In this document: positions 1 to 11,082 of the stretch, in pieces
How positions within the stretch are numbered: position 1 is the stretch's first letter
Layout of the letters: each line of letters opens with the position of its first letter
Source of the DNA: Sipunculus nudus
Lineage: Eukaryota > Annelida > Sipuncula > Golfingiida > Sipunculidae
NCBI GenBank assembly: GCA_026874595.1
Contig: CM049307.1
Span: 57,707,870-57,771,869 of the forward strand
Length of the DNA stretch: 64,000 nucleotides
Direction of reading: 5' to 3'
Translations under genes and position numbers: made by a program
The notes under the pieces: model-generated
The model's input: only the letters and a program-made list of their open reading frames with translations
What the model was told of the DNA's origin: nothing
Databases searched by the model: none

Positions 1-1252
1 TGAACTAAGTCCATTATTAAAGTAAACGAACATAATGGATTTTTTTTACAAGTAACGTTAAAAATCACCGTCTTTGAGTGCAGCAGGTATAAACCTGTGG
101 CATCACTGTGTCCCACGAGGAAACCATAACACGTGAAGCGAGGCCTGTTCGGCGCATGTTTTCATGAGGTTTTCCTTCTCTGTCCCACGGAGAGTTATGT
201 AAAGCTCTGCAGCGCAACCTCTCAATCGGTATCTGGGGGAACGGATATGATCGAAATTAAAACGACCTGTTGCTACGCGGTCATTGTCGGCCAACTTGAA
301 AAAAATAGCCGCTATCTTGAAATTTATGTCAGACAATATTCTTTATGAAATGTTCAATCCCTCGGGAATACATAAATCTATTGTTTGTATCGTCATCTTA
401 AGTATTTTGTTCTTATCTGCGGGACTAGTAGATGTTCCAGCATGCTTTCTTGTCACTCTCGTAGCTTCATCATCAGGAAGCATCAGCAGCATACTCGACG
501 TATCAATGTTTGCCGTAACGCCTACCAATATTCATCAAAGTAAGAGCGAAAACACAAAAGGACCATATTTCGAAAACTGTTGCACATGAGAGTAAAGTCA
601 TCGGATTTATTCCACTCTGCGTTCCAGAACTACAATTGTTTGACATGACTCTCCAATTCTACAGGATGTGTCCTTATGTAACATGTTTTTTCACGCATGC
701 TGCTTTTCTAAGCAGTTAAGAATGTGAATATGAGGAGAGTGGGCTATAGTTTTTATCCTACGTCTCCCGTTTTATTCTTTTCTTAGTTAATTCCAACACC
801 GCACATATATATGGTTCATGTGTAGAACGCCGTATTAAAGTATCAGTCAAACGGAATTAAACACACTGTGAATTGTCTTGCTTCTTTTTATTTGGTGTGT
901 TCATGTTACTCGCAGCTTTTAGTTCTTCTTTATTTTTTTATTTAAAACAGCCCGGAGATTAATAAGGTTTTCTTCCATATGCTTCCAACACTTTAGAGCC
1001 ATTGAGGTTTTTTTTTTCTAAAAGAGAAACAAATGAAAGGTGCGGCTCAAAATTGTCTGTGTTTAATCCGCCATATTTATATCGGATGGTAAGTTATAGT
1101 CTTATCGACATCGAAACTATTCTATTGTTTTATATGGCTGATGCTTGCTGAATTGAAGCCTCTTGTTTATTCTTGTCAGCATAATAAGCTTAAAAATACT
1201 TTTCTTCCAGTCATTACTGCTTTGATTGGCAACTGTACCAAACCAGAAGATT
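1..1252. other. No recognisable gene
   Basis: Only short reading frames of about 100 codons or fewer are present, with no domain or motif I recognise. It is mixed-composition sequence downstream (on the minus strand) of the GPCR frame and may include its 3' untranslated region. Confidence 0.4.
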
Positions 1253-2167
1253 TTAAGGTGATGCACCAATTTGCTCCATTTCCATATTTTGCGGGGTAAC
1301 TGCTTGATATGCACATGATCCGGACAGAATTTGCTTCAAAGCATTTCTGACATTTGGGCTGAAGGCCAAAAAGAAGACACTATTAAAAATAGATCCACTG
1401 TAGCACAACCAAAAGATCCAGAAGTTAGTTTCAGACACCAGAATTCCTGGCACATAAACTACATTATACACCACACAGATGGCTACAAGGCCTCCTGACG
1501 ACTTGAAACCTTGTAAGATCGGGTTGCTCAATGGAGGAGTGCCAGCTGGTTGTACTTGGAGACGCCGAGTCTGAATCGTTTGCTTAATAACGACAAATAT
1601 CGTGACTATATTGGCTAATGTTAGTGTGCATATCAGAGGTAATCCGACGATACAGGTAGGTATGAAATAAAATTTCATTCCTTCAGCGGAACTCCATGTG
1701 AGTCGAGAGGTCGGATGATATTGATAATCAAAATGAAAAGCATACGGGCCACAAAACAAAACACTGAAGAACCAAATAATACAACAAGAAATATTCGCCT
1801 TTTTCCGCGTAATAAGGGAATTTTCCAGAAGTGGTTTTAAAAACGTTATCGCTTTGACGACAGCAAGGCAGGCCGTCGATAGCAAAGATAATGTTGGTGT
1901 GAAACCTCCGAGGAAACTGTGAATGGGTCCAGTGATTGGTCCAGGTTCTGTATTCCTCCAGGACAAATATGCACTGATTCCTCCTGTGATTCCACCAAGA
2001 AGGTCCGCCAGGAAAATGGTAACCAATAATGGTGTACTTTTGAGATCCCGGACCTGTTTACAACGAAGTATTCCAAGTAAAGCTGTGATATTGGTAACCA
2101 CTATTCCAAATGTTACTATTGTCACTATAACACTTTTACCAATGTATAAAGTGTGAGTGACATGCAT
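1253..2167 (-). CDS. Divergent rhodopsin-like G-protein-coupled receptor (orphan)
   Basis: A single uninterrupted 304-residue frame with seven hydrophobic segments (about residues 10-34, 45-70, 85-110, 126-145, 165-195, 222-245, 249-272), so a plasma-membrane receptor is predicted. Family landmarks are visible: N26 in TM1, D55 of the LAD motif in TM2, W132 in TM4, P240 in TM6, and a short tail after TM7. Several usually critical residues differ: the DRY triad at the end of TM3 reads VKA (104-106), the NPxxY motif reads NSVFF (262-266), and the usual cysteine pair linking TM3 to the second extracellular loop is absent. The N-terminus is short (about 9 residues) with no signal peptide. The ATG at 2165-2167 is the first in frame; a further upstream exon is possible. 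The ligand cannot be told from sequence. An orphan class A receptor is the best call; a non-canonical receptor or early pseudogene is the alternative. Confidence 0.8.
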   Translation of the reverse strand: MHVTHTLYIGKSVIVTIVTFGIVVTNITALLGILRCKQVRDLKSTPLLVTIFLADLLGGITGGISAYLSWRNTEPGPITGPIHSFLGGFTPTLSLLSTACLAVVKAITFLKPLLENSLITRKKANISCCIIWFFSVLFCGPYAFHFDYQYHPTSRLTWSSAEGMKFYFIPTCIVGLPLICTLTLANIVTIFVVIKQTIQTRRLQVQPAGTPPLSNPILQGFKSSGGLVAICVVYNVVYVPGILVSETNFWIFWLCYSGSIFNSVFFLAFSPNVRNALKQILSGSCAYQAVTPQNMEMEQIGASP

Positions 2168-4232
2168 GGTATGTAATATCGAGATTCCGAAAAGATATTA
2201 ATGTTTACATAACTGCGTCTTCAGAAAGCCAGTGACTATGCAGGTCTGAAGCGCCTATGACGTTGCTGGCATGAAAATTGACTCGACAGGAGGTTTATTT
2301 ACAAGGCAATTACAACTGAGCCATACCTCCAAGATATCCGGATTACCGAGAAAATCATTACCTGTCAAGCAAGCAGTCGCGAAAATAAGTTCAAGTTATT
2401 TTATGTAATGAGAGAAATCGAGCGATGCTAGTTAAAATTATTTTCAGCAATTTTGCCGAACAATGAGTGGCAAAGAGAGTTTCTGCGCTAGACATGCGAT
2501 ACTCCATCGCAGTGAATATGGTACAATAGGATCGGTTCCTCCCTCTGGAAATAAGCTGTGCTTGGTCTAAGGAAATTTTGGTGAGAATTTATAATTAAGA
2601 CTCAGATATGAGCTTTTCACAGGCAAATAATCATGGTGGAAAAGGGTATGTTTCACACACATTGCGGAGTAGACTTCATAGACATAATAGCTAACTAAAT
2701 GAAGAATAAACATATGCGGAAACCCAATATCCCAACATTTGCAAAAATATAAGAATATTGAAGATACATTTTAGTGAATAACACTGTCCAGGAAAGCAGA
2801 TACACTGGAAAATTCCGCCGATACAGACTGCAGCTCGGTAAACATTGACCCCTCTGTCACATTAGTGCCAGATTAGATATCTCAATCACAATGGCCAATG
2901 TGATATGCACTTAAAAGCACTACCTTAAATCATGATACGATTTTGAAGAAATGTTGTTTATAGAGTTTAGGTAACACCAAAGCAACAATCCTTCAAATCT
3001 TGGAGGTAATGTATACCACAATCATGTTATTTAAAAATAAATTATTCTTAATTGTTGTGAAATAATGTAATTTCTATATCAATCTTAAATTTTATTACAT
3101 ACATACAGGGCACATTAGGTTCTTTATTAGAAAGTAAAGAAATATATGTTAATGTCTAATTAACGTTATAACGTACATATAGGCCGTAGTGATTTGTAAA
3201 TATCATCGAAGTTACACGATCTCCTGGTAAGTGAAGAATTAGTAGGACCCGCGACAGCTTGATGCAGGATTCAATTTATAAAAAAACACCACCTTACAGT
3301 GGATCCTATCCCTTAGTATCCCTTGCTTGATAAAGCCCTTGAAAATTGTGGCCATCTACGCTTCGACGGGGATGATAACTAACTAACTAACTAACTAACA
3401 AAATAGATAAATAAATATATTAATTAATTAATTAATAATCTAGGGCTTTAAAGAGAAAGCAAATTTGAAGAGTCCCTAATGCTTAGGTAAAAATTTCGGG
3501 GAGTTCCATCTGAGTTTAGAGGGTCTCCAGCGCAGACGATATAATCTTTATCGTACTTTATATAAATATGATATCATTGTATGATTAGTAATCTTGTCAT
3601 TATATGAATATTAGCTTATGACCAAATGGAAGCCCGCAGTTATTAATGCGGCATTCACACATCTGACGGGTTTGGTTGAGGTACCCGGTAATGGTCATTG
3701 ACTGCATCAACCGAGCGTCCGTGAGAGATTTCGAGCGTCACACACACACACACCAGATATATATATATTTAGGCTGTTTATTTATGTTTACAAGAAAAGT
3801 TACTTGGATTACCCGCTCACTCCGAGTCATCCTCTTATCCTTGAAGATAAATTGACGCCACTGCCCATAAGGCTAAAGTAGAAATGAAACCTGGACGACT
3901 TCTTCACTCAAGGCAAAAACGTGCCCCTACATAGAGGTCTCTAAAATTTCACCACATCATCAGATGTCATGCATATTCATAGAGGTCCATTAGGACCATA
4001 CAGCAACCACCGTTGAGAAGAAGTGGCAATACAGCTGTGTCAACACCTACAAGTGGCCATGACCAGAATGCAGGGTCACGTTACACGAAAGCTTTTTATC
4101 CCAATAGCACAATAATCAACGTTGGCACAATGATAATAATTTCGTACGTTTGCAGGTGTATAATCTTTGGATGGGTTTCCGTACAACTGGATTTCCGCAT
4201 GGCGATAACTTTCAGCAATTTTTTTTCTAAAC
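2168..4232. other. Non-coding interval with short simple repeats
   Basis: No coding frame I can support. It contains a short TAAC-type run near 3380-3400, a TTAA-type run near 3420-3437, and a CA run followed by TA near 3740-3768. The part next to 2168 probably holds promoter or 5' untranslated sequence of the GPCR, but I see no clear core promoter. Confidence 0.4.
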
Positions 4233-4490
4233 GGAGGGCTTCAGTGGCTCAGGGGTAGAGCACAGGACTCAAAGCCGGGGGATCGTAAGTTTTAATCTCA
4301 GCCGAGGCGATGAGATTTTTCATGGTCGTCCCCGTCTCAGGGTGAGCGCTCTGCAGGCTTGTGTTTCATTCACAAACGAGTGCGCCTTTTCGGGGGTCCA
4401 CGGGGGTATGACTCAGCGACGGGGACGATTACGCACCCAGCGCCCGCAGAAGCAGTAGTCGGCGGGCCTTGCTGCCAGGATATAAAATGA
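4233..4490 (+). mobile_element. tRNA-derived SINE
   Basis: The first 70 bases read like a decayed tRNA gene. An A-box-like TGGCTCAGGGG lies at 4245-4255 and a degenerate B box at 4288-4298 matches the consensus at 7 of 11 positions. A GC-richer body of about 190 bases follows, with no cloverleaf and no tRNA 3' end. That head-plus-body layout is typical of SINEs transcribed by RNA polymerase III. The 3' boundary near 4490, where AT-rich sequence resumes, is approximate. Confidence 0.6.
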
Positions 4491-5347
4491 GATTACATAT
4501 AATTGGGAAAAATTGAGAGGTGCCATTTGAAATAGAGCAATTTCATCCTTTTACAGTTAATTCATCTTTAAAAAGACTCTATATTATTTATCTAACATAT
4601 CGACCTGTATGGGCCTGTTAATAAGGTTGAAGCTTCCGAATGTTATTTCCATTCGCCATTGTTGTATCTATCTTCACGTCATTCAAATTAACAACTTTTT
4701 TCGTCGGCTGCGCAATTCGAAATATAAAAGGAAAACTAATATAAAATCTACGCATAACAGGGAATACTCTGGCATCACTTAAATTGCTTACCAAAATACA
4801 TGTTTACCAATCTGCTTCATTTTATAAATTAGGATAAATATAGTGCTATAATGTTTCATAAGGAAAGTAATTGCTGTTGATGTGTAACTGAGAGAGAAAG
4901 CTAACTTGAAAGATGATAGAGCGCCTGCTATATCACGAAGGGAATTGTAACATTATCCGAGCATAAAATCAATTAGTTTTCACGTCGAAATAAGGCTCAA
5001 AGCTTTTTACGAAACAGAGTCGAGAATACGGGGGAGGGATAGCCATCGGTATATCGGTATAAGGGTAAAAGTCTAGGGGGCAATCCCCCACCCACCCCCA
5101 ATGTGCTTTCCGTCCTTCCGGAATTTCACGCTGTCTTGAAATGATTGCATTTCCTGAAACACATTCATGACATTCCTGTCATTTTTATCCGCAGATTTAG
5201 GACAACATTTCAAAATAAAGCATCGCCCATACGGAAATTAATATATTGTTTATTGATAATTCCTTTTTGATCCTGCAAATATAATATTTTTCTTTTATTT
5301 ATTCATCCTGTACACCTGATATTTCGAAATTTGAATTAAAACATGTG

Positions 5348-5350
<3 letters not shown>
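4491..5350. other. No recognisable gene
   Basis: AT-rich sequence with no supported coding frame, RNA gene or element boundary. Confidence 0.35.

Positions 5351-5404
<54 letters not shown>
5351..5404. repeat. (TA)n microsatellite
   Basis: About 27 uninterrupted TA units. Short tyrosine/isoleucine reading frames across it are translation of the repeat. Confidence 0.95.
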
Positions 5405-5408
<4 letters not shown>

Positions 5409-5612
5409 CAGATGTCTCTTTTATTGTATCAGCAGTCTTGCATGTGTATGTGTATGCGCTAGCATTGGCCACTGCTATGCCGGTATGGCCCGGCCCACGT
5501 GTGCGGCCCACGTGTACAAGGCGGTCATGCTGGTCTGGGGCTTCCGAGCCGGGCCGGCTCACGTATGAACTCTAACATATAGAAACACAGCATTCTTGTT
5601 CTAGAAGTTTCT

Positions 5613-6134
5613 TGTAACGCGTATTTACTGTGTATTATGTATTATTTTTTAGATTGTTCGGGAAATGGAAAGTTCTCGGCTTGAGATGAGAAGCTATAAA
5701 TAGGGGCTGTGTTTTAGAGCCGAGAGAGAGAGAGAGAGAGGTGGGAGAATATTCCAGCGGACACAGAAGAGTAGGACCTTTTCCGATACATGCAGCAATT
5801 AGAGATTTTCTTCAAATTTATGACGGATTTTATATAGTCTTCAGTTTGCCTTTCGGATCACTGCCAGGATTTCAGTTTTAGATTACAGTAGATTGATTTT
5901 GTAATTACTGTAGTTATATATGGTGAAATTTTATTGATTTAGTGTATTGTAACATTTGGACTGTTTTAAGAATAAATTATAGTTATTTGTTAACACAAAA
6001 ACACTGGTTTCTTTATTCATTCCCTAAGACATTTCAGGCTGCCTAGTGTTACAGAATCTGATATTTTTCTTATCTCCATTACAAAATTTATGTTCGTCAC
6101 GACTACGTGATCTGTTGATATTAGGTTCCGTAAC
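5613..6134 (+). mobile_element. 5' LTR of a Ty3/gypsy-type retroelement
   Basis: The right part, from about 5655, aligns along its length with the LTR at 31633-32307, sharing the blocks GAGAAGCTATAAAT, ATATTCCAGCGGACAC and GCCTAGTGTTACAGAATCTG and the terminal GTTCCGTAACT. A TATA box lies at 5694-5702 and a polyadenylation signal AATAAA at 5971-5976, in the order expected for U3-R-U5. A (GA)n run at about 5721-5741 is an internal expansion absent from the other copy. The start at TGTAAC (5613) is inferred from its near-complementarity to the 3' terminus. The right end is firm because a primer-binding site follows 7 bases later. Confidence 0.75.
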
Positions 6135-6141
6135 TTAAAAT

Positions 6142-6159
6142 TGGGGGCTCGTCCGGGAT
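6142..6159 (+). promoter_or_regulatory. Primer-binding site complementary to tRNA-Pro
   Basis: The 18 bases TGGGGGCTCGTCCGGGAT are complementary to the 3' end of tRNA-Pro including CCA, the classical minus-strand primer site, and lie 7 bases inside the LTR end. This fixes the element as plus-oriented and the LTR as its 5' copy. The same primer is used by gammaretroviruses, but nothing else here is retroviral. Confidence 0.85.
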
Positions 6160-6302
6160 GCTTAATGGTTTTGAAAATATACTATGCCTAGATCTAAACA
6201 TATTGTTTACAATACATTGTTTACAAGATTATACATTGTTTACATTACATTGTTTACAGGATTTATCTCAGTGGTTTATTTGTAATTGTTTATCATCTTA
6301 AC

Positions 6303-6580
6303 ATGGCAGATTTCAAACCTGAAACATTTGTTGAGGATCCCGACCCTGATCAACTCGAACAGTGACAAAGGAACAGTTGTTGTGTTTGGGACAACACTTA
6401 GGGCTTGATGTGAAGAAAGCTTTGAGAAAGCCTGATATCAATGCTAAGATCATGCAAGATCTAGTTAGCAAAGGTTTAATTGAAGAGAGTGAAGTGGAAA
6501 ACTTAAAAAAAAATGATATCCTTGCTATGCAATTAGATTTTAAAAAGTTGGAAATTCAACATGAGCTAGCATTATAAGAG
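6303..6580 (+). pseudogene. gag N-terminus of the LTR retroelement (truncated, frameshifted)
   Basis: An ATG at 6303 opens an acidic leader (MADFKPETFVEDPD) that runs into a stop at 6363-6365. The continuation is in the next frame from about 6362, so one base has been lost or gained near 6360. The second part contains a SAP-like helix pair (around LGLDVKKALRKP) followed by a charged, probably coiled segment ending at a stop near 6577. Homology to the element fades by about 6620. No capsid, nucleocapsid or pol sequence follows, so this copy kept only its 5' end. Confidence 0.6.
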
Positions 6581-6620
6581 AGGGAATTAAAATTTGCATA
6601 TTCTACATTGCATTAAAGGG

Positions 6621-6798
6621 TTATTTAATACTGGTTTATCTGAGGGATCTAAAATGCATGGCGATATATAAAAACTGAAGTCCATATATATATATATATA
6701 CGTTGAACAGATTTCATGTTGGCGAGCCTTTTGCTCCTCTCACGCCCCTGTTTAAACATCTGTCCGTGAATGACTTATGTAAAATAAAAAAAAAAGAA

Positions 6799-6847
<49 letters not shown>

Positions 6848-6996
6848 TTATTATCAGGTATATCATCATATATCATCATTATTATTTCTGCTTGGTTCGC
6901 TACTTGGTCGCTCTGTTCTCGTCTGTATGTTAGATTTTATGAGGTAATTTGGAAAACAAGATGCACTTATCGCTTAAGGGACCGATTTGTTATAGT

Positions 6997-7053
<57 letters not shown>

Positions 7054-7592
7054 GTGTGTGTAAAAGTTTGATAGGGGATCTTGGCGTGGTTATCCATGTG
7101 TACACACATCTATTTATTTTTTTATTTCTTAACTAAATAATTATGTGTTGATTTAGACCATTTCAAATACCTTACAATGTTACCGCGTTAACATGCAATG
7201 CCAGTTTTTTTTTTAAACAAAGGCATGAATTTTCTGTTTATGGCACTCAAAATTGGTCAGTAAATATTTCGACCCCAAGAGACACCTCTTAATTTATCTC
7301 ATGAATTATGTTTCCAGTACTGAATCCGTTTTCTGCCAGTAATGCATTGTATATTCACAGTAGATGTAACATGGGGCCAAGGGATTTTTTTGTTTATACA
7401 TAGAAACTTAGGTTTAAGCTTGGTTCACCAAAATTAGTGGTAAATTAATAGTAAAAATGTTCCACATATGTAGCTGAATGTTAGGGATGTTTAGGTATAT
7501 ATTGAAACATTCTATTTAAACTAAATAGAATTATTGTAATTTACATGAATATTCGGTGTGGTCTGCCAAATCAGTGATATATATATATGCTA
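6621..7592. repeat. Interval with three (TA)n tracts
   Basis: TA repeats at about 6684-6700, 6801-6842 and 7001-7049, the last followed by a GT run (7051-7060). No coding frame is supported between them. Confidence 0.8.
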
Positions 7593-8560
7593 CAGGCAAA
7601 TTGTGTAACACTAAAATTCCAGGGATTACGTGTAACGACTAAAGTCTGGTGATCATTATTAGACAATTCGCCTAATACGTTTTAGGCAAATAGCGTAATA
7701 GCCTATTTTCAATTGAACGTGTTCGTTTTTGCAAAACAAAATTTACTTAAGGCAAAATAAAAAGTCTGTTTCTCAGGCACTTTGTTTCAGAAAGCGGTGC
7801 GGGCGGGCGGTTTTTATTTTTTAATTTTATTGTTTGTTTCTATAAAAATGTCATATAACCAGGGAAAAGAAGGAAAATGACAATTTTTTAGCAAAACGGG
7901 TCATGTATAGTTTGTCAAACTGCTTTCTCGATTCTGATCTGCTCGCTTCGTGTCTGTTTCACCATCTATAGGTCGCCTGTGTATAGCTTCTGATCTGCTC
8001 AGATCTGAGCAGCAAAAGTTTCATCGTATATAGTCACAGGCAAATTTTGGTAAAACACTTGCTCGCCACTGATCAGCCCATATCATGTCTGTTGCATCAT
8101 GTGTTCGTGCTATATTATTTTACTGATCTGCTCATATCTGAGCAACCTGGCATTAGTGATTTTTATTGGAAAATTACATTCCGGAACTTAGAGTTAGTTA
8201 TATGGTATAGATCGATATCTGAGAATAGTTATTTGTGACTAAAAGAGGTGCCAGTGCATTTAAGGCTAAATTTCAGTGCATTAATCATGATTACAGCAGG
8301 AAAAGTTAAAAAAAAAACTTAAAATAAACTGGTTTCCACGAAACATTGTGTGTTGTCATTCAGCATTAATATACATGTATACACCAACCAAGATATTAGG
8401 CATTTCGTGTAATGACTGAGCCATAAAAACAAATATTACACGTAATGCCTTGAAATTTTAGTCATTTCGTGAAATGCATTATTGAATCGGTCATTACACG
8501 TAACACCTGAACTTCTTTTTTATGTCATTACACGAGATGCCTAATTACACTGTTTGCCTG
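7593..8560. mobile_element. Inverted-repeat DNA element, CAGGCAAA ends (968 bp)
   Basis: The left end CAGGCAAATTGTGTAA is mirrored by the right end, which reads CAGGCAAACAGTGTAA when complemented. Inside both ends a short motif like ATTACACGTAATGCC recurs in both orientations (around 7621-7700 and 8395-8550), as expected of repeated subterminal transposase sites. There is no coding sequence, so this is a non-autonomous element. No clean target duplication is visible: the left flank ends GCTA and the right flank starts ACAC. It contains a fragment of another element (7750-7890). Superfamily undetermined. Confidence 0.6.
7750..7890 (-). mobile_element. Partial copy of the GGCC-ended MITE, nested
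   Basis: Aligns with the reverse complement of the right end of the full element at 47784-48120, including TCTCAGG near the tip, GCGGGCGGGCGG, then ATAAAAATGTCA and GGGAAAAG. Only one end is present, so the copy is truncated or was carried inside the surrounding element. Confidence 0.6.
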
Positions 8561-9157
8561 ACACACACACACGCACACACACAAAGTATTCAGTCGCAAA
8601 GTCGTCAGCCAACTTATTTTATTGCAACAAAGACGTTTAAGCAATTAGACGGGAGGTAAGGCAGGGTCCTATATTTAATATCATCTCCTTATTTCGAGAC
8701 CGCCGCGTGCCAACAAAAACGGCTGCCACCCAGCGGATTACAGGCTCACTTCATAATAATAAGACTACAGTCCTGAGCCCGTCTCTCTCTGCCGCCGAGC
8801 GCATAACAGACTCACTTCTTAATAATAAGACTGCAGTCCAGTGTCCGTGCATGCGGTTCGCATGATAATTACATTACCATGCTTAAACAGCTACCTCTAG
8901 GTGCCATAAACGCCGGCAGGGGCGCCCTACTGACTGACCAGCACTTGGGGTTACATCACAGGGGGTCATCTGTTGAACCCAGCGGGCGCCAGATACTCCG
9001 GCGGGCTGGGGTAACAAGAGATAAGAAGAGCCTTCACCAACAAACTATATCCACGCTGAAGTGATTACGAAATCATCCGGGCGGTCTAAGAGAATCCGAA
9101 ACACCGTGAATCCGACTGTGAAAAATTCCTTGTTAATGTTAGTTGTTGTGGACTCTA
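8561..9157. other. CA-rich run and short duplicated motif
   Basis: A CA-type microsatellite at 8561-8583. Further on, a segment of about 45 bases is repeated imperfectly at about 8731-8775 and 8797-8840, both copies ending in ATAATAATAAGACTRCAGTC-like sequence. No coding frame is supported. Confidence 0.5.
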
Positions 9158-9772
9158 CTAATGACATGACTGGTCTGATGCTTTGATTAAATTGTAAGTT
9201 GAAGAAGGAGATGTTTCATAATATGGTGAAAGAAGAGCAGAGGGATTGGCTGAAGTTGGACCTTCACTGGTCTTCAAAGAAGGCACTGCAGCCGATATCA
9301 GAGTTGTAGAAGACAACTCACTGATCAGCTGCAACACTAGCGACATATATCGGCCCTCTGACATTACGACCAGATAACTGGCTGCCAGAGTGCCTTTACA
9401 TCTAGGTTTGAGGAACCCATTATAAGGCCCCATGAGGATGCAAATATTTTCGTCATTTTGACAACGCCTCATGGACTAGTTACACTGTCAGTTGATATAA
9501 ACCAAACTAATCGTTAGTAGCATTTTTGTGTACTTTCAAACAACACCAAACATGAGCGAGAAAAGATCCGTTGTAACTCATCATATTTGTTAACCCCACC
9601 GCATGTTTGTTGCATTTCTGACCGCATGAATACAGGCATGACTCGCACGGTTTACTAGACCCAGCCAACTTGTACGCGGTACAGGAAACGACTCGTTACC
9701 ATAGAGACGGGGTTTCAGTTTCGGTTGTGAGTTCACGTGTATTCTCTCGTGTTTATTCATCATTGATAGCAT
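9158..9772 (-). other. Two unrecognised minus-strand reading frames
   Basis: Frames of 104 codons (9158-9472) and 60 codons (9590-9772) start with ATG but show no motif, membrane segment or splice signal that I recognise. The longer one is not biased in composition. They could be exons of an unknown gene or chance frames; chance is more likely. Confidence 0.15.
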
Positions 9773-10207
9773 AATGTAAATTTTATGGGCTGTTTACCAC
9801 AATATGATTGCAATATGATGGAAGACCACTGTGATGCATTCCTCGATATTGCTTGAATCACGACTGTAGTCTAAACAAGTAGTCTGATAACAAGTCTCTT
9901 GGTGATTACGAAAATCCATGGTACACTGTGGAGCCTTAATGTACTTTCGAACCATACAACGCCAGGCTTTATTATTTCAGATAAAGTTCCGGTAAAATCT
10001 TCTTGATCGCTGGAAAATTATGGCAGCCTAAAGCAGAAAATGTTTATTAATGTTAATCGCCGTGCAAGGACATCCCTTGCATACAAACTCCCATGGTACC
10101 CAATTGCAGTGGTACATTAATCCAATGTCACCTGACTAGCAGAACGAATTTACATAATAAATAAGTGATGAAGATAAAACTGCAGGTTCATAATTACAAA
10201 ACAAAAA

Positions 10208-10800
10208 GGCGGGGGGGGGGGGGGTCACCTGTAAAAATCTTACTAATTGTAAGGATATGATTTATGTCTAATATTTAGGATTATTGTAACACCGATAACG
10301 CTGAAGTCCTGAACATTTTCCCCAATGTTGAAACACCAGCTGCTTCCACCTTGTTTTCAGACATCATGCTTTTCACCGACAAGCTGTGACCTTAACCCTA
10401 ATCTTTCCGGTCAAAGTTAGTGTAATCAGGACCATTTTCATCCCCATAACATATGAAGTTATTTTTTCTTTCAAATTTCGAACACCAATTGTGTTATTGC
10501 TAAGTTTTTGGACGAGTCCGAAATCTGAATCTGGTAACCTTGACTTCGATCTACAAGATCAAACCTTACTAAATTTAGCATTATTGTAACCCTCATAACC
10601 TTAAAAGTACTACATATTTTTCCCCATTATTGAAAAAGCAGTTGTTTTCAGACATGTTCGAAAACTGGTAACCTTGACCTTAATATCCAAGATCAAATAT
10701 GCAGTAATCTAGGATTTCTGTAACCCCTGAACTTTTTATAGAGTGCAGATTTTACCCTCGAATTTGGGGATGTAGCCAATGGGGAGAACCATGTTTATTT
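10208..10800. repeat. Poly-G tract and divergent repeat of about 300 bp
   Basis: A run of about 14 G near 10211-10224 starts the interval. The stretches at about 10257-10360 and 10556-10660 share blocks such as TTATTGTAAC, TTTTCCCCA and GTTTTCAGACAT in the same order, with a third weaker start near 10692. This is an old tandem duplication with a period near 300 bp. No gene is seen. Confidence 0.45.
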
Positions 10801-11082
10801 TAGCACTTTAGAACTTGAGATTGTTATCATTTTTTTTATTTAATATATATTAAATGAAGCCTAAAACTGAATGGAAGTTTTCAATGACTTGAATAATGAA
10901 CAGTAAAGTGTGTAGATATTTCAATATTGTGTTTTATTTCTGTCTCATTGTCGAAACCCTTTCACGGGTTCATTTTTGAACACTTCCAGTATTTGTTTAC
11001 ACTTATATTTGCTCTATATGTTTCAAATAAGTGTTATAGCGTGCAGAACGGGAATTTATCAATCATTTGATCATCAATCCTT

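Noticed and set aside
4233-4305. Functional tRNA gene
   Set aside because: B box degenerate, no cloverleaf pairing or tRNA 3' end, and a SINE body follows.
5299-5575. Frames with long YIYI runs (also at 6703-6933 and 38480-38683)
   Set aside because: Translation of (TA)n microsatellites.
6142-6159. Evidence of an endogenous gammaretrovirus
   Set aside because: The tRNA-Pro site matches, but the gag start and the reverse transcriptase of the sister copy are Ty3/gypsy-like and no envelope gene is present.
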